From assembly GCF_007830295.1 (NCBI RefSeq), contig NZ_VLKC01000002.1, positions 1,178,787 to 1,242,786 on the forward strand: a DNA stretch of 64,000 bases, in the 5' to 3' direction. The position numbers and the translations under genes are program-made. Source of the stretch: Sporomusa sp. KB1. GTDB taxonomy: Bacteria > Bacillota > Negativicutes > Sporomusales > Sporomusaceae. Below, piece after piece: positions 1 to 7,340 of this stretch. The notes beneath the pieces were generated by a model that had not been told where the DNA came from, did not search any database, and saw only the letters and a program-made list of their open reading frames with translations. Within the stretch, counting starts at the first letter, position 1. Every line of letters starts with the position of its first letter.

Positions 1-618
1 TGATAACTCCTGATACAGTTCATGCAGCTGATAAGTCTGATTCTGCCCGTGACTCAGACGAACATCAACCAATTGCGCCAACTGGTAAATATTTTTGGCC
101 CCAGCTTCACTAATGATCCCCAGTTCTGAAAATATCCGGTTAATCCGGGTATTCCGGTTTCGTTTGGCATTGTCATCCTGCTCGACTGGCTTAGCATCAG
201 GACTAACATAACGGGCCGTTGTTTGGGAAATCAGTGACATAACTGCCCGTAACTTCCTGCTTTCTTCCACCTTGCAGATTATCGATGTAATCTCTAAAAC
301 ATTAATCGGCTTATGAATATAAAAGTCAATTCCTGTCTCGTACGCTTTAGTAATCATGGGCTGACTGGTACTTTCAGAAATCATAATAAACGAGGTATCC
401 ATGCCTCTTTCCTTGAGTTTTCTAATTAATTCTACCCCGTCCTGCCCTGGCAGCAGCAAGTCAACCAAAGCCACCTCTGGTGAATAGTCGGCAATAATGG
501 CCTCGCCCTTAAGCCCATCGCCGCATTCTGCCACAACAGTTCCCAAATCATATTTTTTAATAATATTGCAGATGATTTTTCGAATACTTACATCATCTTC
601 AATAATGACAAACCGCAT
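1..618 (-). CDS. Response regulator, GlnL/YcbB-like (partial, 3' end outside the window)
   Basis: The translated minus strand begins MRFVIIEDDVSIRK and carries a complete receiver domain: an acidic pocket at EDD, the phospho-acceptor Asp in VDLLLPGQDG, and the conserved Lys in YIHKPIN. After the receiver comes a helical region (RIFSELGIISEAGAKN) resembling the YcbB output domain of Bacillus GlnL rather than an OmpR or NarL helix-turn-helix. ATG is at 618, preceded by a GGGGTGGGA ribosome site. It lies 73 nt after the sensor kinase gene, so the two probably form a two-component pair. In Bacillus the related GlnK-GlnL pair controls glutamine use; the signal here is unknown. The C-terminus lies beyond base 1. 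Confidence 0.85.
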   Translation of the reverse strand, partial: MRFVIIEDDVSIRKIICNIIKKYDLGTVVAECGDGLKGEAIIADYSPEVALVDLLLPGQDGVELIRKLKERGMDTSFIMISESTSQPMITKAYETGIDFYIHKPINVLEITSIICKVEESRKLRAVMSLISQTTARYVSPDAKPVEQDDNAKRNRNTRINRIFSELGIISEAGAKNIYQLAQLVDVRLSHGQNQTYQLHELYQELS

Positions 619-691
619 TTTCCCACCCCATCTGCTATCTTGCTGTCCAAAGGCCTGCGCCACTATCGTATATCTGTCAAATTACTGCGCT

Positions 692-1939
692 TTATAGATT
701 GGCAAGCGGCAGCAATACCGTAAATACTGTTTTCCCTGGTTGGGATGTCACTTTTATTTCACCACCTAATCCTTCCGTTAAGTTCTTAACATGACTAAGC
801 CCCAGTCCTGTCGACATTTGCCCAGTTACTTCCGAAAACTTGGTAGAATACCCGGGAGCGAATATTAGCTCGGTTTCTTCGGCGGCAATTCCTGGACCAT
901 TATCGGCAACAATCAAAACTAAATTGCCGTTACTGCATTGCCCGGTTACCGCAATAATGCCGGCAGGCATCACAGCCTCAATGGCATTGATAATCAGATT
1001 GTTCAAGATGGAAACAATGCTGTAATACTTGTCGGTGATTAATTCGCCGTTATAGTTAAATGTAATGGTAACTGGCTTGTTCAAACTACTAATGTATCTT
1101 CTGGTATTTTGCTCAACAATCTGAAAAAATTCAGAGACTGGCAACCCCTCATCGCTTACTGCTACATCAAGAATCTCTTCAATTCCTCTGGTTACACGGT
1201 AATAGTCCTTTTTGACCTCATGAATTTCACGGGCAATCTCAAGCGCCCGGGCGGCAGGTGAGTCAAGCTGTGCTAACTCACCAGGACAAGCTTTATTTAG
1301 GGTTTGCGACAGAGTATAGCTTTTTTCCATGACTAACTCAATATCTGCTGACGATTTTTTCAGGTAAAATAACTCAGCCCTAAGCTTAGCAATAATTAAG
1401 ATTAAATCAGCGTAGCGGGCCGCATAGTCTTCCGCCAGCACAAAGTCGCGATAGCGCTTTAGTGAATAGTAACCGACTACAGCTAATAGCGCACGACAAA
1501 CCCCTACTGCCACTAGAGGAATGAAAATAGTTTCCAGGCTGCGGCCAACAAGTTCCCAGCGAATCATGAGTTCCACGCAATTACTAGTAATATCACAAAG
1601 GCTTAAGAGCAAAATAAGAGCCGGAATACTGCCCGTGTGATCGCGTATCTTAAGAACCTTAAATAAAAGTCCATAGGACAGATAATACCCAAAGGACGGC
1701 AGGTTATGCATAAAGGCACTAAACAGCGTATCATCAATAAACGGATATTTAAGTACTACACGAAGCAAGAGAACCAGCGCACCTGATAAAACTGCAATAT
1801 GGACAATTGGTAATCGCTTAAAATACAACAATAGTGTGGCTAATACAACCACACTTATCGTAAAGCGGAAATACCCGTCAAACGGGTAGGTAAATAGTAA
1901 GCCTGTTATGCTTACCAGCAAAGCAACATTAATTATCAT
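692..1939 (-). CDS. Membrane sensor histidine kinase, GlnK/YcbA-like
   Basis: This 415-aa protein has about six hydrophobic segments in residues 1-170, then a coiled linker and a kinase core. The presumed phospho-acceptor His is in REIHEVKKDYYRV (about residue 238). ATP-binding motifs are an N box (NNLIINAIEAV), a G1 box (DNGPGIA) and a G2 box (TGLGLSHVKNL). The arrangement matches SpoOB/GlnK-type kinases, which lack a standard HisKA domain. Its ATG overlaps the Nudix stop codon (ATGA), and the response regulator follows, so apbE, Nudix, kinase and regulator look co-transcribed. The ligand cannot be read from sequence. Confidence 0.86.
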   Translation of the reverse strand: MIINVALLVSITGLLFTYPFDGYFRFTISVVVLATLLLYFKRLPIVHIAVLSGALVLLLRVVLKYPFIDDTLFSAFMHNLPSFGYYLSYGLLFKVLKIRDHTGSIPALILLLSLCDITSNCVELMIRWELVGRSLETIFIPLVAVGVCRALLAVVGYYSLKRYRDFVLAEDYAARYADLILIIAKLRAELFYLKKSSADIELVMEKSYTLSQTLNKACPGELAQLDSPAARALEIAREIHEVKKDYYRVTRGIEEILDVAVSDEGLPVSEFFQIVEQNTRRYISSLNKPVTITFNYNGELITDKYYSIVSILNNLIINAIEAVMPAGIIAVTGQCSNGNLVLIVADNGPGIAAEETELIFAPGYSTKFSEVTGQMSTGLGLSHVKNLTEGLGGEIKVTSQPGKTVFTVLLPLANL

Positions 1940-2592
1940 AATAAAGGATACCCGCTCATCCTATTCTGACAAATGCCAATAAAGGCTGCCAGAACTCTTG
2001 CTGTTACCCCCCAGATAACATAATGATTATATTGGTAGAAAAGCACCGGATATTTAGCGCGGCCCCGGTAGCCCCGGGGATACGCTGGCGGCAGCAGCTC
2101 AAACGGGAAACCATCCAGTGGCTTCGTAGCTGTCTCCATAAATGCAGTCTGTGGTTTAGCTGCAAGCAAAAAATCCAGCGGCACAGTAAAAACCTCGGCT
2201 ACTTCATCCATATTGGGTACCAACGCTACGTCAGTTGTTATATGTACCACATAAGGATAAAGAATAACACCGATAGGACTGACTAATAGATCCAGTGCTC
2301 CCAAGGCCGCAATATCGCCCTTTTTCACCCCAAGTTCTTCCACCGTCTCCCGCACTGCTGCTTCCAGTGGACTGCTATCCCTGTTCTCGATACGACCGCC
2401 GGGAAAGCAAATATCGCCAGGCTGCCAGTTTAGTTTTCCTGAACGCACCTCAAATAAAATCGATGGCTGTCCAGCTATCTCAATAAGCGGTATAGTAACA
2501 GCCGCTTGCAGATAATCCTCTGCATTGACAATTTTCCCGGATTGATTGGGTAATGCACCCGCCAGAGCCCTTCTCACAGTATGAGTATCCAT
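1936..2592 (-). CDS. Nudix hydrolase, CoA pyrophosphatase (NudL/YeaB) type
   Basis: The 218-aa protein carries a full Nudix box spanning GGRIENRDSS to RETVEELGV (G-x5-E-x7-REUXEEXGU). Just before it is the CoA-pyrophosphatase signature region QPGDICFPGG. Family members hydrolyse CoA and its derivatives to 3',5'-ADP and phosphopantetheine. I chose ATG 2592 because it has a GGGGTG ribosome site 5 nt upstream; an upstream TTG at 2610 is the only longer option. The stop overlaps the start of the kinase gene. Confidence 0.85.
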   Translation of the reverse strand: MDTHTVRRALAGALPNQSGKIVNAEDYLQAAVTIPLIEIAGQPSILFEVRSGKLNWQPGDICFPGGRIENRDSSPLEAAVRETVEELGVKKGDIAALGALDLLVSPIGVILYPYVVHITTDVALVPNMDEVAEVFTVPLDFLLAAKPQTAFMETATKPLDGFPFELLPPAYPRGYRGRAKYPVLFYQYNHYVIWGVTARVLAAFIGICQNRMSGYPLL

Positions 2593-2606
2593 GGCTTCAC
2601 CCCTTA

Positions 2607-3620
2607 TCAAAGCTCTATCTTTCCTTCTAAGCCAGGTGTAATTATCTTTTTCCCATCAGTCGTAATAAAAATAGCTTCCGTCCCCGGATACTGCTTAAGC
2701 AGCTCTTGCCCCTTTTCAACGCCCATCACAAATATGGCCGTACTTAGTATATCCACATTGTTCTCTGCTTTTGCTACGATAGTGACACTGGCAACTCCTT
2801 GTGGCTGATAGCCAGTATGAGGATCAATGATATGTGAATACCGTACACCATCTTTGATAAAAAAACGCTGATAGTCGCCTGATGTCTCCAGCACATCCCA
2901 GTCAGCTAGCGCTAATTTGGCAGCAATACCTTCTGAATCCCGCGGGTCCTGTACACCAATACGCCAAGCTTGTCCGTCTGGTCGCTTACCGATAATCCGT
3001 ACATCGCCGCCAGCGTTTACTAATGCCGACTTGATCCCATGAGCTTTAAGAGTGTCAATGGCTTTCCTGTCGGCATACCCCTTGGCTACTGCCCCGAGAT
3101 CAATTCGCATGCCGGGCTTTGGCAAAAACACAGTATTAGCCTTATCATCAATCTCAATTAGTGCGAAATTGACTAATGGTAAAAGCGCTTTAATTTCGGA
3201 ATCGCTAGGAACAAACTCCCCTTTATGGCCTACACTCCATAATTCCGTAAGCGCACCTACACTTACATCCAGCGCACCATTTAGCTGCTCAGACCGGCTG
3301 CGCGCCAGCTTTAGCATGGTAATAACATCTGGGTCAACCTGCACCTTTTCCTTGCCTGCCGCTTGATTGATCTTCGACACTTGGCTGCTTTCATCAAAAC
3401 GATTTGTCAACTCATTAATCCGTTTAAACTCCGCAAATGCCGCCTTAACACCCGCCTCATTGCCATTACCATACGCCGTTATCTCAATAATCGTATCCAT
3501 AAGAAACTGAGTTTCTTTGTACGGCTTGTCAGAAAATGGGCTGCCAATTGAGCAGCCTGCACCAACAACAAGTAGAAAAATCAGCAATACACTTGCTCCT
3601 ACGCGACTTAAAACATTCAT
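2607..3620 (-). CDS. apbE: ApbE lipoprotein, FAD:protein FMN transferase
   Basis: 337 aa. An N-terminal lipoprotein signal ends in the lipobox VGAGC, so the protein should be anchored outside the membrane. ApbE signatures are MDTIIEITAYG near residue 42, the flavin-binding region VNAGGDVRIIG and IDPHTGYQPQG. The family attaches FMN to Thr or Ser of Rnf and Nqr subunits and related extracytoplasmic flavoproteins. No rnf genes are in the window, so the target protein is elsewhere. The ribosome site is GGAGG, 9 nt before ATG. Confidence 0.93.
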   Translation of the reverse strand: MNVLSRVGASVLLIFLLVVGAGCSIGSPFSDKPYKETQFLMDTIIEITAYGNGNEAGVKAAFAEFKRINELTNRFDESSQVSKINQAAGKEKVQVDPDVITMLKLARSRSEQLNGALDVSVGALTELWSVGHKGEFVPSDSEIKALLPLVNFALIEIDDKANTVFLPKPGMRIDLGAVAKGYADRKAIDTLKAHGIKSALVNAGGDVRIIGKRPDGQAWRIGVQDPRDSEGIAAKLALADWDVLETSGDYQRFFIKDGVRYSHIIDPHTGYQPQGVASVTIVAKAENNVDILSTAIFVMGVEKGQELLKQYPGTEAIFITTDGKKIITPGLEGKIEL

Positions 3621-3814
3621 AAATGCAACATCCTCCGGACACAGTATAATGGTTAGTTCTCACCTTTATTCATTATACCATCGAATTGCACAACAGGGAG
3701 AGCATCCTGTCATTAACATACAAAATTCAAAAAAAAATCAGCTACTTAGCAGGAATAACTCGACTTATATAGAATGAATAACTATAGATGAAAATATTCA
3801 CAATGCAGTGTATC

Positions 3815-3930
3815 ATGAAGATGCCTGGGTTCTGAAGAACCGGTGAACTATTTTTTCTACACAATTTGATACCGCTGAACAAGGCTACGAAAGTCTCTTC
3901 CTGGCAGCAATGACCAGGGTTTCTTAGTAG
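3815..3930 (+). promoter_or_regulatory. Structured leader upstream of cbiM, possible metal or cofactor riboswitch
   Basis: Between the divergent apbE and cbiM genes the plus strand shows GGTTC-TGA-GAACC at about 3828-3841, and CCTGG (about 3824) that could pair with CCAGG at about 3915. An alternative local hairpin, CCTGG-N9-CCAGG, uses the same 3' arm. Competing helices of this kind are typical of riboswitches. I cannot match it to the cobalamin or NiCo consensus by eye. Confidence 0.3.
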
Positions 3931-3994
3931 TCTTTTTTTGTCCTTTGCATTACCCCTTAATTTAGTAATTAAATTTAGTAGGAGTGATTAAATC

Positions 3995-5041
3995 ATGCAT
4001 ATGGCAGACGCACTTATTTCCCCGGCCGTTGGCGGGGCTATGTGGGTAGCAACAGCTGGCATGGCCGCTTACGCTGCCAAAAAAGTACAGAATGACCTTG
4101 ATGACCGCAAAATCCCACTTATGGGAGTACTGGGAGCCTTTGTTTTTGCCGCCCAAATGATTAATTTTACTATTCCGGGTACTGGTTCCAGCGGCCACTT
4201 AGGCGGTGGCCTCTTGCTCGCCATCTTACTGGGACCACAGGCTGCCTTCTTAACCATTACCTCTATCTTAACCATTCAGGCTTTATTTTTTGCCGATGGC
4301 GGTATTTTGGCTCTGGGCTGTAACATTTTCAATATGGGCTTCTTGGCCTGCTTCATTGGCTACCCGCTTATTTATAAACCCCTAACAGGTGAAAACCCTT
4401 CACAAGGACGCCTATTCATCGCCTCAGTGTTAGCTGCCGTAATTGGCTTGCAACTGGGAGCCTTTGGAGTCGTACTGGAAACCTTCTTTTCCGGGATTTC
4501 CGAACTACCCTTTAGCACCTTTGTTCTTTTAATGCAGCCTATTCACTTAGCTATCGGCCTTATTGAAGGACTGGTTACTGCCGCTATCGTAATGTTTGTT
4601 ATGAAAGAATCACCAGAAATTTTGCAGAAAACAGCTAAAGGACAACCCTTTGGCGCTATAGCTATCAAAGGAGTATTAGTTGCCCTGCTTATTGCTGCTA
4701 TGCTTACCGGCGGTGCATTAAGCTGGTTTGCTTCCGCCAACCCTGATGGTCTTGAATGGTCTATTGCTGGAGTTATCGGTGCAGATGAATTGAAAGCTCC
4801 AGAAGGAATTCATAGCTTCTTTGCCGAATTACAAGAAAAAACCGCATTTTTGCCTGATTATAACCTGAAGCAACCAGAAAAAGAAAAACCAGCAGCCACC
4901 GAAGCCAAAGCAACTGAAGAAAACGCCGCTTGGCCAGCTGTTGACAGTGGCACTTCCTTTGCCGGTATCTTAGGATCACTGTTAACATTAGCCCTTGCTT
5001 ACTCTATTGGTAAAGGCTTACGGCGCTTCGCTAAAGGGTAA
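3995..5041 (+). CDS. cbiM: ECF cobalt/nickel transporter substrate component CbiM fused to PDGLE (CbiN-like) domain
   Basis: 348 aa. The N-terminus MHMADALISP supplies the conserved His2 that coordinates the metal in CbiM/NikM. Several membrane helices follow (about residues 1-230). A C-terminal PDGLE segment (SANPDGLEW, near residue 245) sits before a last helix, so the CbiN-like function is fused. The linker with KPEKEKPAATEAKA is charged and probably loop. The ribosome site is AGGAGTG. It heads an operon with cbiQ and cbiO. Cobalt is plausible because the window encodes corrinoid enzymes; nickel cannot be excluded. Confidence 0.9.
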   Translation: MHMADALISPAVGGAMWVATAGMAAYAAKKVQNDLDDRKIPLMGVLGAFVFAAQMINFTIPGTGSSGHLGGGLLLAILLGPQAAFLTITSILTIQALFFADGGILALGCNIFNMGFLACFIGYPLIYKPLTGENPSQGRLFIASVLAAVIGLQLGAFGVVLETFFSGISELPFSTFVLLMQPIHLAIGLIEGLVTAAIVMFVMKESPEILQKTAKGQPFGAIAIKGVLVALLIAAMLTGGALSWFASANPDGLEWSIAGVIGADELKAPEGIHSFFAELQEKTAFLPDYNLKQPEKEKPAATEAKATEENAAWPAVDSGTSFAGILGSLLTLALAYSIGKGLRRFAKG

Positions 5042-5171
5042 AATGGATCTCTCTATATAGCAATAGCACGTTAAATCTTTACATGGCGGGTAGTGTGTTG
5101 GCAATGCACCACCCGCTTACGCCTATAAATTTCTTTAATGCGGAATATTTAGCTTGTAAAAGAGGTTGATT

Positions 5172-5981
5172 ATGCTAAAAATTGAAGCTAACTGGATAGA
5201 CTTACGCTATCTTGACGCGCTTTCCAACCAAAACACTTTTATTCACCGCCTCAACCCTTGCGTCAAGCTGATTGCTGCCCTTAGTTTTATCATTGCCGTT
5301 ACATCTTTCTCCAAATATGAAATTACCGGACTCTTTCCTTTTTTCCTTTTTCCGGCAGTCTTACTTTCCCTAGGCAACCTCCCTGTTGCCCCCATAGGTA
5401 AGCGACTGCTGCTAGTAGCACCCTTTGTCCTGTTTATCGGCATATTCAATCCGCTTTTCGATCATACGCCAATCACTAAAATCGGCTCTATCGTCATTAC
5501 CGGTGGCTGGGTTTCCTTTTTTTCTATCACCATCAGACTATGCCTGACAATTACTACCGCCTTGATTTTGGTGGCAACTACAGGGATTGATGCCATTGGA
5601 TCGGCATTACTTAGGATTGGCGTACCAAAAATTATTGTTGTTCAATTGTTATTTATGTACCGCTATTTGCATGTTTTAGTAGAGGAATTTGTGCGCTCCA
5701 CGACCGCCTACAGCTTACGCTCGTTCCATGGCGATGGGGTTCAGTTCCGGGCGTGGGGTTCACTCTTAGGGCAACTATTGATTCGTTCCATTGACCGGGC
5801 CAACCGTATTTATCAATCCATGCTTTGCCGCGGCTTTGACGGCGAAGTACGGCTGATGCGTACCAGCACTCTTACCATATCAGACATAGGCTATCTTACC
5901 TTTTGGATGGTCTTTTTCGTACTAATCCGCTTTTTTGATGTTCCCGAATTGCTAGGTAAATTACTCATGGGGGTTTTCTAA
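5172..5981 (+). CDS. cbiQ: ECF transporter transmembrane (T) component CbiQ
   Basis: 269 aa with about five hydrophobic helices. Two coupling-helix motifs characteristic of T components are visible: a TTAYSLRSF segment near residue 180 and SMLCRGFDGE near residue 218 (the Ala-Arg-Gly-type signature). I start at ATG 5172 behind AGAGG rather than at the TTG two codons upstream. The stop overlaps the cbiO start (TAATG), indicating translational coupling. Confidence 0.9.
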   Translation: MLKIEANWIDLRYLDALSNQNTFIHRLNPCVKLIAALSFIIAVTSFSKYEITGLFPFFLFPAVLLSLGNLPVAPIGKRLLLVAPFVLFIGIFNPLFDHTPITKIGSIVITGGWVSFFSITIRLCLTITTALILVATTGIDAIGSALLRIGVPKIIVVQLLFMYRYLHVLVEEFVRSTTAYSLRSFHGDGVQFRAWGSLLGQLLIRSIDRANRIYQSMLCRGFDGEVRLMRTSTLTISDIGYLTFWMVFFVLIRFFDVPELLGKLLMGVF

Positions 5982-6739
5982 TGAGCCATCATATTGTCGA
6001 ACTAAAAGATGTAACCTATACCTATCCTGATCAAACAGAAGCCCTTCGTGGCCTATCTGTCCGTATTACCCACGGCGAATCAGTTGCCATCGTCGGCGCC
6101 AACGGCTCAGGAAAAACCACCTTGCTTTCCCATCTGATTGGAGTACTTTTTCCTACTAGCGGCTCAATCAATATCGGCGGTTATCCAGTAACGAAAAAAA
6201 CCTTACCCCATGTGCGCCGCGCCGTCGGTATGGTGTTCCAAAATTCCGATGACCAACTATTTATGCCTACAGTTTATGACGATGTTGCCTTCGGGCCCCT
6301 GAACCTAGGGCTTCCCCCCGAAGAAGTTGATGCCCGCGTAATAGCTTCCCTAACTACAGTAGGAGCATTACATCTTAAGGATCGCACTCCTTATCGGCTA
6401 TCAGGCGGTCAAAAGCGTTCAGTAGCTATTGCCACTGTCCTGGCTATGGACCCTTGCATTCTTGTCATGGATGAGCCTACCGCTGGCCTGGACCCGGCCG
6501 CACGGCGACAGCTTATCAACTTGCTCAAAACCTTTGAACATACAAAGATTATTGCTACCCATGACCTGGATCTAGTTTTAGACCTATGCGCCCGTACAGT
6601 CGTGTTAAGTGCCGGTACAGTCATTGCTGACGGCCCCACGTTGGACATCTTCAACAATGAAGAACTTCTCAATAAAGCACATTTAGAAAAACCCTTCCGC
6701 ATGCAAGGCTGTCCTATCTGTCATCCGCCAAAACGGTGA
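5981..6739 (+). CDS. cbiO: ECF transporter ATPase CbiO
   Basis: 252 aa ABC ATPase. The Walker A is GANGSGKTT (about residue 38), the Q-loop is VFQNSDDQLF, the signature is LSGGQKRSVAIA, the Walker B is CILVMDEPT and the switch His is in IATHDLDLVLD. The NSDDQLF Q-loop is typical of ECF-family CbiO/EcfA. It powers metal uptake with CbiM and CbiQ. A strong terminator follows 60 nt later. Confidence 0.94.
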   Translation: MSHHIVELKDVTYTYPDQTEALRGLSVRITHGESVAIVGANGSGKTTLLSHLIGVLFPTSGSINIGGYPVTKKTLPHVRRAVGMVFQNSDDQLFMPTVYDDVAFGPLNLGLPPEEVDARVIASLTTVGALHLKDRTPYRLSGGQKRSVAIATVLAMDPCILVMDEPTAGLDPAARRQLINLLKTFEHTKIIATHDLDLVLDLCARTVVLSAGTVIADGPTLDIFNNEELLNKAHLEKPFRMQGCPICHPPKR

Positions 6740-6800
6740 ACTTGTTTAATAAGTCTTTCAATCCAGGGAAAGTTAACCTTTCTATCTGGAAAATACAAAA

Positions 6801-6852
6801 ACCCCATCATAGAATTTCGGTATATTCCTAAATTCAATGATGGGGCTTTTTT
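6801..6852 (+). terminator. Rho-independent terminator of the cbiMQO operon
   Basis: CCCCATCAT and ATGATGGGG form a 9-bp stem around a 28-nt loop, followed by a run of six T. Confidence 0.85.
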
Positions 6853-7000
6853 GTGTGCATACTCGACACGGCCAATGACAGACCCCGAACATACTGTTCA
6901 TTCTGTCACCGAACGGCTATGTATACTTTATTCATGTATTTATTATAACATCTGTGTATACAAAAATCAATCTGAATTTTGAACAGATATGAACTAATAC
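6853..7000. other. Intergenic stretch, no gene seen
   Basis: I see no ribosome site with a plausible reading frame on either strand. The stretch lies between the cbiO terminator and the terminator of the small minus-strand gene. Confidence 0.5.
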
Positions 7001-7026
7001 AAAAACCGTCCACTGAAGCGTGGACG
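7001..7026 (-). terminator. Terminator downstream of the 38-aa peptide gene
   Basis: A CGTCCAC/GTGGACG stem with a 6-nt loop. On the minus strand it is followed by GGTTTTTG, so it fits as the terminator of the gene at 7113-7229. Confidence 0.7.
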
Positions 7027-7112
7027 ATTTTTGGCACAACTAAAACTACATAAATCGCATGTTACACCCAAATAGAACAGGTACTATTTTAGAGCCGACT
7101 TGTTATCACAAA

Positions 7113-7229
7113 TCAACAGGTTGAACTGTCATCACCAATGCAGCTAAATAATAGGATAATTATAATGATAATTATAACACAACTATTGCTGCCATGGCCA
7201 CCACAACCTTTACCAAAACCAAAACCCAT
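7113..7229 (-). CDS. Tiny spore-type membrane peptide (YjcZ-like), 38 aa
   Basis: Translation gives MGFGFGKGCGGHG, then a Ser/Asn/Cys hinge, seven consecutive Ile and a polar tail ending IGDDSSTC. The Gly/Phe-rich head followed by an all-aliphatic segment is the layout of the YjcZ/YtzH-like spore peptides found in Bacillus and relatives. The ribosome site AAAGGAGG lies 11 nt upstream of ATG. A sigma-K-like box (7271-7279) lies upstream and a terminator downstream. It is a near-paralogue of the gene at 10845-10967. The function of the family is unknown; a spore membrane or coat location is inferred. Confidence 0.75.
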   Translation of the reverse strand: MGFGFGKGCGGHGSNSCVIIIIIIILLFSCIGDDSSTC

Positions 7230-7270
7230 ATATATATATACCTCCTTTATTATGTAGTGGGGAGATACTA

Positions 7271-7279
7271 TATACTATG
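7271..7279 (-). promoter_or_regulatory. Sigma-K-like -10 box CATAGTATA
   Basis: Minus strand CATAGTATA fits the mother-cell -10 pattern CATA-N3-TA and lies 42 nt before the 38-aa peptide start. The same 14 bases, CATAGTATATAGTA, occur upstream of the gene at 33834. No convincing -35 AC is at the usual spacing. Confidence 0.35.
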
Positions 7280-7340
7280 ATACCAGCGAGATTTTGCTAC
7301 TGTTCGCTCTGCTATATGGGGATCATATCCTATTATTGCA

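Noticed and set aside
3621..3994. Cobalamin riboswitch before cbiM
   Set aside because: I could not find the B12-box or the other conserved blocks in this leader.
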